Made by a program: the position numbers and the translations under genes
The notes under the pieces: model-generated
What the model saw: only the letters and a program-made list of their open reading frames with translations
The model's database searches: none
What the model was told of the DNA's origin: nothing
Part shown: piece by piece, positions 42,513 through 50,714 of the stretch
Layout of the letters: every line of letters begins with the position of its first letter
Numbering within the stretch: position 1 is the stretch's first letter
Assembly: GCA_024635655.1 (NCBI GenBank)
Contig: JAGXIL010000089.1
Span: 1 to 64,000 of the forward strand
Direction of reading: 5' to 3'
Source of the DNA: Gillisia sp.
GTDB lineage: Bacteria; Bacteroidota; Bacteroidia; Flavobacteriales; Flavobacteriaceae
Length of the DNA stretch: 64,000 nucleotides

Positions 42513-43334
42513 ATGAGATTTAGAAATTTATTTATAATGGTATTTGCAGTTCTTGTACTAGCAGGCTGTAAGACAAATCCCTTCACCGGTGAGAAGAATC
42601 TGAATTTTGTTTCCAATCAGCAATTATTTCCTATGGCTTTTGCCCAGTACGATCAGTTTTTAACTGAAAACAAGGTTGTTACAGGAACACCAGAAGCTCA
42701 AACGGTGAAGAATGTGGGGCAAAAAGTAGTTACCGCAGCAGAACGATATTTGAATGCCAATGGATATCAGGGGTATCTGGAAGAATTTCAGTGGGAATTC
42801 AATCTTGTTGATGATGAAGCCGTAAATGCCTGGGCCATGCCTGGTGGAAAGATCGTGTTTTATACAGGAATCTTACCCGTAGCACAGGATGAAACCGGAA
42901 TTGCAGCGATCATGGCACACGAAGTTGCCCACGCCCTTGCTGATCACGGCGCACAACGAATGAGCGCTGGTCAATTACAACAATTGGGAGCTGTTGCAGG
43001 AAGTGTGGCAGTAAGTGGAAGAAGTCAGCAAACACAACAAATTTTTGCTCAGGCTTATGGATTAGGTTCTCAGTTAGGAGTTATGTTGCCCTTTAGCAGA
43101 AGCCATGAAACAGAAGCTGATCGAATTGGTCTTACATTAATGGCCATTGCAGGTTATGATCCGGCCGAAGCTGCAGAGCTTTGGAAAAGAATGGCTGCAC
43201 AGGCTCAGGGAGAATCACCACCTGAATTCCTTAGCACTCACCCTGCTTCTTCTACAAGGATCACCAATATCAACAAATGGGCTCCTGAGGCTAAAGAAGA
43301 AGCCAGAAAATATGGAGTGACTACTTTTAAATAA
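42513..43334 (+). CDS. M48 family metallopeptidase, lipoprotein
   Basis: A 273-residue periplasmic Zn peptidase, like BepA or LoiP. The lipobox LVLAGC places the lipidated Cys at residue 19. The active site is H136-E137-V-A-H140 (MAHEVAHALADH), and the third ligand Glu is in the later SHETEADRIGL. Such proteins degrade or assist folding of outer-membrane proteins. The chain ends after the catalytic domain, with no TPR domain. The gene is monocistronic with its own terminator. Confidence 0.92.
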   Translation: MRFRNLFIMVFAVLVLAGCKTNPFTGEKNLNFVSNQQLFPMAFAQYDQFLTENKVVTGTPEAQTVKNVGQKVVTAAERYLNANGYQGYLEEFQWEFNLVDDEAVNAWAMPGGKIVFYTGILPVAQDETGIAAIMAHEVAHALADHGAQRMSAGQLQQLGAVAGSVAVSGRSQQTQQIFAQAYGLGSQLGVMLPFSRSHETEADRIGLTLMAIAGYDPAEAAELWKRMAAQAQGESPPEFLSTHPASSTRITNINKWAPEAKEEARKYGVTTFK

Positions 43335-43357
43335 TCGGCATTTTAAAATATCTTTTG

Positions 43358-43395
43358 AGAAAGCTGCCCAAAACGGGCAGCTTTTTCTATTTTTA
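43358..43395 (+). terminator. Terminator after the M48 gene
   Basis: Stem aaagctgccc / gggcagcttt followed by a T-rich tract that reaches almost to the next ATG. Confidence 0.9.
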
Positions 43396-43399
43396 AGCA

Positions 43400-44725
43400 A
43401 TGAAAAACCACCCCAAAGGAAGTGCTAAATTGTTAAATGCATGGGCATTTTACGATTGGGCCAATTCTGTTTACAGCCTTGTTATAGCATCAGCTATCTT
43501 CCCAATATTCTACGGTGCTATAACTATTGTAAAAGATGAGCAGGGAATAATTCTGGATGATACAATTAGATTCCTGGGAATAAATTTTAATAACGATTCC
43601 CTTATAAGTTATGTGACCGCCCTTGCTTTTCTAGTCGTTTCAATTATAAGCCCCCTGCTATCCGGGATCTCTGATTATGTGGGAAACAAAAAATCCTTTC
43701 TAAAATTTTTTTGCTACCTCGGGGCAGTATCCTGTATAGGCCTTTTTTGGTTTAGTCTGGATAATCTCTGGTTCGGGTTATTGTGTTATTTTCTGGCCCT
43801 GATAGGATTTTGGGCCAGTCTTGTATTTTATAATTCTTACCTGCCGGATATCGCTTTTCCAGATCAACAGGATAAAATTAGTGCAAAGGGATTTTCCCTG
43901 GGCTATATAGGGAGCGTGATCCTGTTGATTTTCTGTTTGCTTATGATTTTGAATTACGAGTGGTTTGGTTTTGAAAATGAAGGTTTACCCACACGGTTAT
44001 CTTTTGTTCTAACCGGCTTATGGTGGATAGGTTTTAGCCAGTACACCTATTTTCATTTGCCTAAGGGAAATAAACAACAGTCTATGACCCGAAACGTATT
44101 ATTTAACGGATATAGGGAATTGCAGAAGATATGGAATTCACTGGGAGAAGAAACGCTCCTTAAGAGATACCTCATGGCTTTTTTTACATATAGTATGGCA
44201 GTGCAAACTATTATGCTGATTGCTACCTACTTTGGGATTGAAGAATTAGACTGGGGGGAACAGGATGCAACTACCGGATTAATTTTTAGTATACTTCTCA
44301 TTCAATTAGTAGCCGTTGCAGGAGCTACTTTAACTTCCCGGCTGGCTATACGAATTGGAAATATTAAGGTTTTGATCTATCTCAATTTGTTCTGGATCCT
44401 CATTTGTGTATATGCCTATTTTATAACTACTCCCCAGGAATTTTACGTGGCAGCAGCATCTGTAGGTTTAATCATGGGTGGGATACAAGCCCTTTCCCGA
44501 TCTACATATTCTAAAATGCTGCCTGAAACAAAGGATACCGCCAGTTATTTTAGTTTTTACGATGTTTCAGAAAAAATAGGTATTGTAATAGGAATGTCCA
44601 TGTATGGTGCAGTTGCTCAAATAACCGGCAGTGTGAGAAATGCAATCTTATTTTTGATCATATTCTTTATTGCTGGAGTAATTTTGTTGATGCGTGTGCC
44701 TAAGGCTGTACCATTAGAAAGTTAG
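43400..44725 (+). CDS. MFS transporter, UMF1/Atg22 family
   Basis: A 441-residue membrane protein with about 12 hydrophobic helices. The N-terminal NAWAFYDWANSVYSLVI and the closing AVAQITGSVRNAILFLIIFF are typical of the UMF1 (Atg22-like) family of the major facilitator superfamily. Middle motifs include SPLLSGISDYVGNKKSFL and GGIQALSRSTYSKMLPE. Yeast Atg22 exports amino acids from vacuoles; bacterial substrates are not defined. It begins only 4 nt beyond the terminator of the M48 gene. Confidence 0.9.
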   Translation: MKNHPKGSAKLLNAWAFYDWANSVYSLVIASAIFPIFYGAITIVKDEQGIILDDTIRFLGINFNNDSLISYVTALAFLVVSIISPLLSGISDYVGNKKSFLKFFCYLGAVSCIGLFWFSLDNLWFGLLCYFLALIGFWASLVFYNSYLPDIAFPDQQDKISAKGFSLGYIGSVILLIFCLLMILNYEWFGFENEGLPTRLSFVLTGLWWIGFSQYTYFHLPKGNKQQSMTRNVLFNGYRELQKIWNSLGEETLLKRYLMAFFTYSMAVQTIMLIATYFGIEELDWGEQDATTGLIFSILLIQLVAVAGATLTSRLAIRIGNIKVLIYLNLFWILICVYAYFITTPQEFYVAAASVGLIMGGIQALSRSTYSKMLPETKDTASYFSFYDVSEKIGIVIGMSMYGAVAQITGSVRNAILFLIIFFIAGVILLMRVPKAVPLES

Positions 44726-44943
44726 ATTTATGGCTTCCTACTGATTATTTAATGATTAGCCATTATTACTTGTTATATATGAATTAGGAAAACTATAGAA
44801 TGGGAGGTTTCTGCATTTAAAAAGTTTATCATTTACCGGATAATGTTTGTTTAGTAAAAAAATGACCTTCCGGAAAAATTTGAGTCCTATAGTGCAAAGG
44901 ACAGCTTAAAGTTAGGATTTGTGAATAGAACAGATTTTATAAA

Positions 44944-44984
44944 CAAAAAAACCTTCGGAAAGTTCAAACACTTCCCGAAGGTTT
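44944..44984 (-). terminator. Terminator of the sigma-factor operon
   Basis: A long stem (aaaccttcggaaag / cttcccgaaggttt) followed on the minus strand by a T run. It ends the operon that stretches from 47965 to 45006. The 280-nt gap to the MFS gene holds nothing else. Confidence 0.85.
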
Positions 44985-45005
44985 CTGGATCATAAGGATC
45001 TAAGT

Positions 45006-45740
45006 CTAGCTTTTAGAAACTGACCCTGATCCGGTAGTCTTAAAGTTTTGTTTCCCCGGATTTCCTCTATACTTTATATCTCCCGATCCTGCTATTTTAG
45101 CATTTAATTCATTTCCCGGAGAGATTTCTATATCTCCCGAGCCCAAAACGGAAGCATCTATATTATTTGCCTGTAAATCATAGGCAAGGAAATCTCCCGA
45201 GCCTGTTACCTTTACTTTAAAATTCTCAGTATTTCCCCGTAGTATGACATCTCCCGAACCGGTTATTGATCCTTCCAGATTTTGGGAAACAAGGCTTAAA
45301 TTCACATTTCCTGAGCCTGTAACAGTAATGTCAAAATCTTTTTCTCTTATCTCATCTCTGTTGCTGATATTACCTGAACCTGTAAGAGTCACGGCATAAA
45401 TACTCTCAAAAGGGACTACCAATCTTATTGGGTGATTGTTAGAAGGCTGTAGGTTATAACCTTTTTTTACAGAAATTTTTAAATGGCCGCCGCTTACTTC
45501 AGTTTCAATAAGTTCCAAAAGGTTGCTTTCAGCTTCAATATCAATTCTTCCTTCTTTTCCGGCTACCAGTTGCACCTCCATCATTCCCGTTACGGAAACC
45601 TGATCATAATCACTTATAGATCTGGTTTGTTTAACCATTTCCTTGTTACCGGAAATTCTTTCAGAGCTACTCCACCATTGTGCAAAAACTGTATTTGTAC
45701 TAAAGAATAATACAGTTAGGATAAAAATTAGTTTTTTCAT
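45006..45740 (-). CDS. GIN-domain (DUF2807) exported repeat protein
   Basis: A 244-residue exported protein (signal peptide ends at NTVFAQ). After a leading region it is built from repeats with a GSG(N/D) motif at residues 121, 142, 161, 180, 200, 218 and 237, a spacing of 18-21 residues, which suggests a beta-solenoid with the GSG turns stacked. This is the DUF2807 (putative auto-transporter adhesin, head GIN) family. It is the last gene of an operon with an ECF sigma factor, an anti-sigma protein and the DUF4097-like repeat protein; a role in envelope stress or surface binding is inferred from that setting. Confidence 0.9.
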   Translation of the reverse strand: MKKLIFILTVLFFSTNTVFAQWWSSSERISGNKEMVKQTRSISDYDQVSVTGMMEVQLVAGKEGRIDIEAESNLLELIETEVSGGHLKISVKKGYNLQPSNNHPIRLVVPFESIYAVTLTGSGNISNRDEIREKDFDITVTGSGNVNLSLVSQNLEGSITGSGDVILRGNTENFKVKVTGSGDFLAYDLQANNIDASVLGSGDIEISPGNELNAKIAGSGDIKYRGNPGKQNFKTTGSGSVSKS

Positions 45741-45770
45741 TTTAATTTAATTTTAGATGTTAATTTATAT

Positions 45771-46880
45771 TTATTGCTTTTGAAAGGATATACTGGCATA
45801 GTTAGAATTCACCACGATATTGCTGTTATTCACACTGGACAGATGATAGCCGGCAAAACTTTTACTTGAACCAGACTGGTTCTGTTTATTGACTTCAAAA
45901 CCATCTAATCCGTTGACATTTCCATAAGCACTATTTAAAGTGAAACTAAAGGGGTGGCTTTCTGCATATCCTATTTTTACCCCGGCATAATCTGTTTTGA
46001 TCTTTACATCCCCGGCTCCTCTAATTATTTTGTCAATACTTACATTTCCATAAGCCATACTTAAGTCGGCAGATTGGTGGAGATCTCCTATTTTTGTACT
46101 TAAATAATCTGCATTGCCGGCAATTCGTTTTACCTTATCTACCTGCAGGCTTCCGTAATCACAATTAAATTTCAGCAGTTCTACGCGCTTTAGTCTTGAA
46201 GTAGTATAATCAGCATTGAGCTCAATGGAACGGGCATCATCGATAATAAATTCAGAATAATCGGCATTAATAACTGCCCGGTTAATGTACCCAAAGGTGC
46301 TGCTTCGGGAGTAGTCAAAATTTAGTTGATTATTTTCTCCACGAAGCTCCCCAATGTCAAGTCTTCCGTAATCACAGCTTATCCTGGAATTTCCGGTTAA
46401 TTTGTCCAGGAAAATATTTCCGTAGTCATTACTCAGATCTACATTATTGGTCACAGGAGCTCTAACTATATAATTGATCTCCATATTTACATTTGAAGTA
46501 TTGCTAAAAAAGCTACTCCACCAGGAACTATTCTCTTTGGCAAAATGTGTTTTTGCACTTACTCCTGCTGAATTTTGCTGAAATTGCACATTGATCTCGT
46601 CCAGTTTTTCTTTTACCTTTTGCTCATCATTACCATTTGTTTTGATAATAACCTCTATACTTACCGCATTCTGATTCCAGGTGGAGATATCTACATTTCC
46701 GTAGCTGTTATTGATCTTTAATGTAGCATTAGGAGCTACAGTGAATTTTTTAGAGATCTTCTTTTCTTTGGTATGTTTTCCGTTGAGATCATTGCTGTTT
46801 CCGTCGCTACAAAAAGCAATACCAGGTGACAGTGCCAAAATGATCAGGAATTTATATAATGTTGTTTTCATTGTTTTCAT
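45771..46880 (-). CDS. DUF4097-like repeat protein with a tyrosine ladder
   Basis: A 369-residue exported protein. The signal peptide ends near AFCSD. After a first beta domain, motifs of the type (N/D)-(x)-Y-(G/S/A/T) repeat with Tyr at 153, 171, 190, 208, 225, 242, 259, 277, 298 and 319, i.e. every 17-21 residues, as in stacked rungs of a beta-helix. The pattern fits the DUF4097 family. The start overlaps the end of the anti-sigma gene by 29 nt (a second in-frame ATG is at 46871). Together with the downstream GIN protein it forms the effector part of the operon. Ligand and exact place (periplasm or surface) are unknown. Confidence 0.87.
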   Translation of the reverse strand: MKTMKTTLYKFLIILALSPGIAFCSDGNSNDLNGKHTKEKKISKKFTVAPNATLKINNSYGNVDISTWNQNAVSIEVIIKTNGNDEQKVKEKLDEINVQFQQNSAGVSAKTHFAKENSSWWSSFFSNTSNVNMEINYIVRAPVTNNVDLSNDYGNIFLDKLTGNSRISCDYGRLDIGELRGENNQLNFDYSRSSTFGYINRAVINADYSEFIIDDARSIELNADYTTSRLKRVELLKFNCDYGSLQVDKVKRIAGNADYLSTKIGDLHQSADLSMAYGNVSIDKIIRGAGDVKIKTDYAGVKIGYAESHPFSFTLNSAYGNVNGLDGFEVNKQNQSGSSKSFAGYHLSSVNNSNIVVNSNYASISFQKQ

Positions 46881-47415
46881 TTTTTAATTCTTTAATAGTT
46901 TCAATACGGGATAAAACATTGTTTAAAACATCTATTCGTTGTTGCAGGTTTGATATCATCGCAAAAATGACTCTGTTATCCTGCCCGCTTTTTTTAAGGT
47001 CAACCTTTAAAGCTTCATAATCTTTATCCAGTTTTTCCATTTGAACCAGGGCATCTTCAACAATAGCCTTTGTCTCAGGTGTACTGGCTTCCTGAACTTT
47101 TGCCAATTCTGTTTGGATCATGCTGGTGTAAAAAAGCTGTGTTTGTTCCATTTCCGGTGAAATATTGGCAAGGTCTGCAGATTCCGAATTTATGTTGATC
47201 CCCAGGAAATTCCCGGCCAGTATCACAATCAAAGCAAGTCCTGCCGCCACAGCCAAAATTGGACTCCAGAGTGTTCTAACTTTAGTGAATTTTTTCACCG
47301 GTTTAATATTGGCCTTTTTCAGCTTTTCCAGAAACCTTTCCTGATGCCCCTGTGATGGTTCAGCTACATCAAAATCTACATCCCTGAAAAACTCTTCTAA
47401 ATTTTTATTTTCCAT
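46852..47415 (-). CDS. Probable anti-sigma factor
   Basis: A 187-residue protein. The N-terminal 48 residues are hydrophilic and cytosolic (NLEEFFRDVDFDVAEP), followed by one membrane helix (about 51-72) and a helical periplasmic part with heptad-like order. Its start overlaps the end of the sigma gene by 11 nt, and this size and layout are typical for flavobacterial anti-sigma proteins, although there is no clear zinc-binding ZAS motif. It probably holds the sigma factor at the membrane until an envelope signal arrives. Confidence 0.78.
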   Translation of the reverse strand: MENKNLEEFFRDVDFDVAEPSQGHQERFLEKLKKANIKPVKKFTKVRTLWSPILAVAAGLALIVILAGNFLGININSESADLANISPEMEQTQLFYTSMIQTELAKVQEASTPETKAIVEDALVQMEKLDKDYEALKVDLKKSGQDNRVIFAMISNLQQRIDVLNNVLSRIETIKELKNENNENNII

Positions 47416-47965
47416 CTTCCATTAATTTTTTTCTCAGGCTTTCTTTTGCCCTTGAGATCGTTGTTCTGCAACTGGCTGAGCTTATTTGCAGGATTTCACA
47501 TATTTCATCGTAATCATAACCTTCAATTAAATGCAGGTTTAAAACAATTCTATAGCTTTCTTTTAATTTCTGCATTGCCTTTAATACTTTTTGCACTTTT
47601 GAATTTTCTTCCTCTTCTTTAAGATCTATACCTTCATCTTCTTCCACTTCATGTTTGAACTTATCTTCGTAAGACACATTTTGATATTTTGAATTTTTAT
47701 TTATGGAATTCAAACTCAAATTTACTGTGATCTTCTTAAGCCAGGCTCCAAAAGTGGATTTCTCCTGAAAAGTATCAATCTTTGAAAAGGCTCTTATAAA
47801 AGCTTCCTGCATTACATCTTCAGCTTCAGCAGTGTCGTTTACAATTCTAAGAGCAGTATTATACATAGCCTTACAATATTTGTTGTAAATTTCTAGTTGC
47901 GCCCGTTGATCGCCTTTACGACAACGTGCTACTAATTCTTCGGTATAAGTGATGGTTGGTGTCAA
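47405..47965 (-). CDS. ECF sigma factor
   Basis: A 186-residue sigma-70 family factor with only regions 2 and 4. Region 2 is residues about 10-85 (LVARCRKGDQRAQLEIYNKY... AEDVMQEAFIRAF for the -10 contacts), and region 4 is about 125-180 (SYRIVLNLHLIEGYDYDEICEIL, helix-turn-helix RTTISRAKESLRKKL). A Glu-rich linker (EVEEDEGIDLKEEEEN) separates them. The only start that keeps region 2 complete is TTG at 47965; an in-frame TAG stands 6 codons upstream and no ATG lies between. Likely autoregulated, as for most ECF operons. Confidence 0.9.
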   Translation of the reverse strand: MTPTITYTEELVARCRKGDQRAQLEIYNKYCKAMYNTALRIVNDTAEAEDVMQEAFIRAFSKIDTFQEKSTFGAWLKKITVNLSLNSINKNSKYQNVSYEDKFKHEVEEDEGIDLKEEEENSKVQKVLKAMQKLKESYRIVLNLHLIEGYDYDEICEILQISSASCRTTISRAKESLRKKLMEDGK

Positions 47966-48179
47966 AAAATTATACTTAAGCTACTTTAAAGATAGCTTTG
48001 ATTTCAAATTGTTACACTTTCAGTAAAAAAAAATTTCATTTCCCCCGTGGCATAGGAATTGGAATACAAGGTTGAAAGAAATACCTTTTATGCCCAGTGT
48101 TAGGCATTTAGATAGATGATGAAGGTTTTGTAAAGATATAAATAACCAACTGTAGTGACAGTTTGACTTAAAAAGAAAT

Positions 48180-50630
48180 ATGGCTAAATCCAAAATATTG
48201 AATATTGACAGTTTGTCATTTCAGGGAATAGATGAAGATGCAGAATTGATCCCTCTAATGACGCCTGAAGACGAAGAGGAAATCAACAATGAAGACTTAC
48301 CTGATATACTACCCATTTTGCCCCTGAGAAATACAGTGCTGTTTCCCGGGGTAGTGATCCCAATTACTGCAGGCCGTGATGCTTCTATTAAATTAATTAA
48401 TGATGCCAATAACGGAAGTAAAGTTATAGGGGTTGTAGCTCAAAAAGATGAGGAGGTTGAAAATCCTACAGTAAAGGATATTCACAATACAGGAGTAGTA
48501 GCAAGGATCCTGAGGGTTTTAAAGATGCCTGATGGAAATACCACTGTTATTATCCAGGGTAAAAAGAGGTTTAAAGTTTCTGAGGTGATTTCAGAAAAGC
48601 CTTATTTATCGGCTACCATTACAGAAGTACCGGAGAAAAGACCCGATGCCACCAATCCTGAATTTAGCGCTATTATAGATTCTATAAAAGATCTTGCGCT
48701 TCAAATCATTAAAGGCAGTCCAAACATTCCTACCGAAGCTTCTTTTGCAATTAAGAATATAGAGAGTCCCTCATTCCTTATCAATTTTGTCTCTTCCAAT
48801 ATGAATCTTTCTGTGGAAGAGAAACAAAAATTGCTGGAAACAAACAACCTTAAAGATCGGGCACTGGCTACCCTGAAGTATATGAATGTTGAATTCCAGA
48901 AGCTGGAATTAAAGAATGATATACAGAGCAGGGTTCAAAGTGATATGAGCCAGCAGCAAAGGGAATATTTCCTTCACCAGCAAATGAAAACCATCCAGGA
49001 AGAACTTGGAGGGGTATCTCACGAAGATGAGGTGGAAGAAATGAAGGCTCGCGGGAAGAAAAAGAAATGGAGTGAAGATGTAAAGAAGCATTTCATGAAA
49101 GAGCTTTCCAAGCTGCAGCGAATGAATCCTCAGGTAGCTGAATATTCCATTCAGCGCAATTACCTTGATCTCTTCCTGGAACTTCCATGGAACGAATTCA
49201 GTAAGGATAAATTTGATCTTAAGAGGGCCCAGAAGGTTTTGGACAGGGATCATTACGGGCTGGAGGATGTAAAGGAAAGGATCATAGAATATCTGGCGGT
49301 TTTAAAACTACGGAATGATATGAAATCTCCCATTCTTTGTTTGTATGGACCTCCCGGAGTAGGTAAAACCTCCCTGGGTAGATCTGTAGCCGAAGCTTTG
49401 GGAAGAGAATATGTTCGCATCTCCTTAGGAGGATTACGTGATGAAGCAGAAATTCGTGGCCATAGAAAAACTTATATAGGAGCCATGCCGGGTAGAATTA
49501 TTCAAAGTCTTAAAAAAGCGGGGACTAGTAATCCGGTCTTTGTTCTTGATGAAATAGATAAACTGGCGGCCGGAAATCAGGGAGATCCTTCTTCAGCATT
49601 ACTGGAGGTACTTGATCCCGAGCAAAACAGTGAATTTCACGACAATTTTCTTGAAATGGGCTTTGACCTTTCAAAGGTAATGTTCATTGCTACTGCCAAC
49701 AGCCTAAATACCATTCAACCTGCCCTTAAGGACAGAATGGAAATTATCAATGTAACCGGCTATACCATAGAAGAAAAGGTAGAGATAGCCAAACAGCATT
49801 TATTGCCAAAGCAGTTGAAGGAGCACGGATTAACAAAAGAGCACCTGAAAATTGGAAAAGCGCAGCTGGAAAAGATAGTAGAAGGCTACACTAGAGAATC
49901 GGGAGTTAGAAATCTTGAAAAGCAAATTGCGAAAATGGTACGTTATGCGGCCAAAAGCATTGCCATGGATGAAAAATACCAGGTGAAGATAAGCAATGAA
50001 GATGTGCTAAAGGTTCTTAAAAGCCCCAGGCTGGAGCGCGATAAATACGAAAGTAATGACGTTGCCGGAGTTGTGACGGGTCTTGCCTGGACACAGGTGG
50101 GAGGAGATATTTTATTCATTGAGTCTATACTTTCTATAGGAAAAGGAAATTTAAATATTACCGGAAACCTTGGAAAAGTGATGAAAGAATCTGCAACCAT
50201 AGCTATGGAATACATAAAATCCAATGCTGAAATGTGGGGTATAGATCCTGAAGTCTTTAATAAATACAATGTGCATATTCACGTTCCTGAAGGTGCCACT
50301 CCCAAAGATGGGCCCAGTGCCGGGATCACGATGTTGACCTCCCTTGTTTCCCTCTTTACCCAAAAGAAGGTGAAGAAGAGCATTGCAATGACCGGTGAAA
50401 TTACCCTGCGAGGAAAAGTACTTCCGGTGGGTGGCCTAAAGGAGAAGATCCTTGCAGCTAAACGGGCCCAGATCAAAGAGATCATTTTATGTGTAGAGAA
50501 TAAGCGGGATATTGCTGAGATCAAGGAAGATTACGTAAAAGGGCTTACCTTTCACTATGTAACCGATATGAGCGAGGTAATTGATATTGCCATTATAGAT
50601 GAGAAAGTTAAGAATGCTAAGGTGCTTTAA
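48180..50630 (+). CDS. lon: ATP-dependent protease Lon
   Basis: An 816-residue protease that degrades damaged and short-lived regulatory proteins. An N-terminal LON substrate-binding domain (about 45-240, [19 protein letters not shown]) and a coiled segment precede the AAA+ ATPase with Walker A at residue 390 (GPPGVGKTS) and Walker [10 protein letters not shown]. The C-terminal protease has the Ser-Lys dyad: S713 in DGPSAGITM and the Lys of [13 protein letters not shown] about 40 residues later. The acidic N-terminal extension of about 45 residues is normal for this phylum. It is a single gene with a strong terminator after it. Confidence 0.97.
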   Translation: MAKSKILNIDSLSFQGIDEDAELIPLMTPEDEEEINNEDLPDILPILPLRNTVLFPGVVIPITAGRDASIKLINDANNGSKVIGVVAQKDEEVENPTVKDIHNTGVVARILRVLKMPDGNTTVIIQGKKRFKVSEVISEKPYLSATITEVPEKRPDATNPEFSAIIDSIKDLALQIIKGSPNIPTEASFAIKNIESPSFLINFVSSNMNLSVEEKQKLLETNNLKDRALATLKYMNVEFQKLELKNDIQSRVQSDMSQQQREYFLHQQMKTIQEELGGVSHEDEVEEMKARGKKKKWSEDVKKHFMKELSKLQRMNPQVAEYSIQRNYLDLFLELPWNEFSKDKFDLKRAQKVLDRDHYGLEDVKERIIEYLAVLKLRNDMKSPILCLYGPPGVGKTSLGRSVAEALGREYVRISLGGLRDEAEIRGHRKTYIGAMPGRIIQSLKKAGTSNPVFVLDEIDKLAAGNQGDPSSALLEVLDPEQNSEFHDNFLEMGFDLSKVMFIATANSLNTIQPALKDRMEIINVTGYTIEEKVEIAKQHLLPKQLKEHGLTKEHLKIGKAQLEKIVEGYTRESGVRNLEKQIAKMVRYAAKSIAMDEKYQVKISNEDVLKVLKSPRLERDKYESNDVAGVVTGLAWTQVGGDILFIESILSIGKGNLNITGNLGKVMKESATIAMEYIKSNAEMWGIDPEVFNKYNVHIHVPEGATPKDGPSAGITMLTSLVSLFTQKKVKKSIAMTGEITLRGKVLPVGGLKEKILAAKRAQIKEIILCVENKRDIAEIKEDYVKGLTFHYVTDMSEVIDIAIIDEKVKNAKVL

Positions 50631-50659
50631 AGAATAAGCAGTTTTATAAAAGTGATCCA

Positions 50660-50708
50660 AAATCCTGTGTAAATGATCTTTATGTGGATCTTTTACAGAG
50701 GATTTTTT
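50660..50708 (+). terminator. Terminator of lon
   Basis: An 18-nt imperfect stem (aatcctgtgtaaatgatc / gatcttttacagaggatt, 16 of 18 positions pair) with an 8-nt loop and six T. Confidence 0.8.
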
Positions 50709-50714
50709 GGTTGG

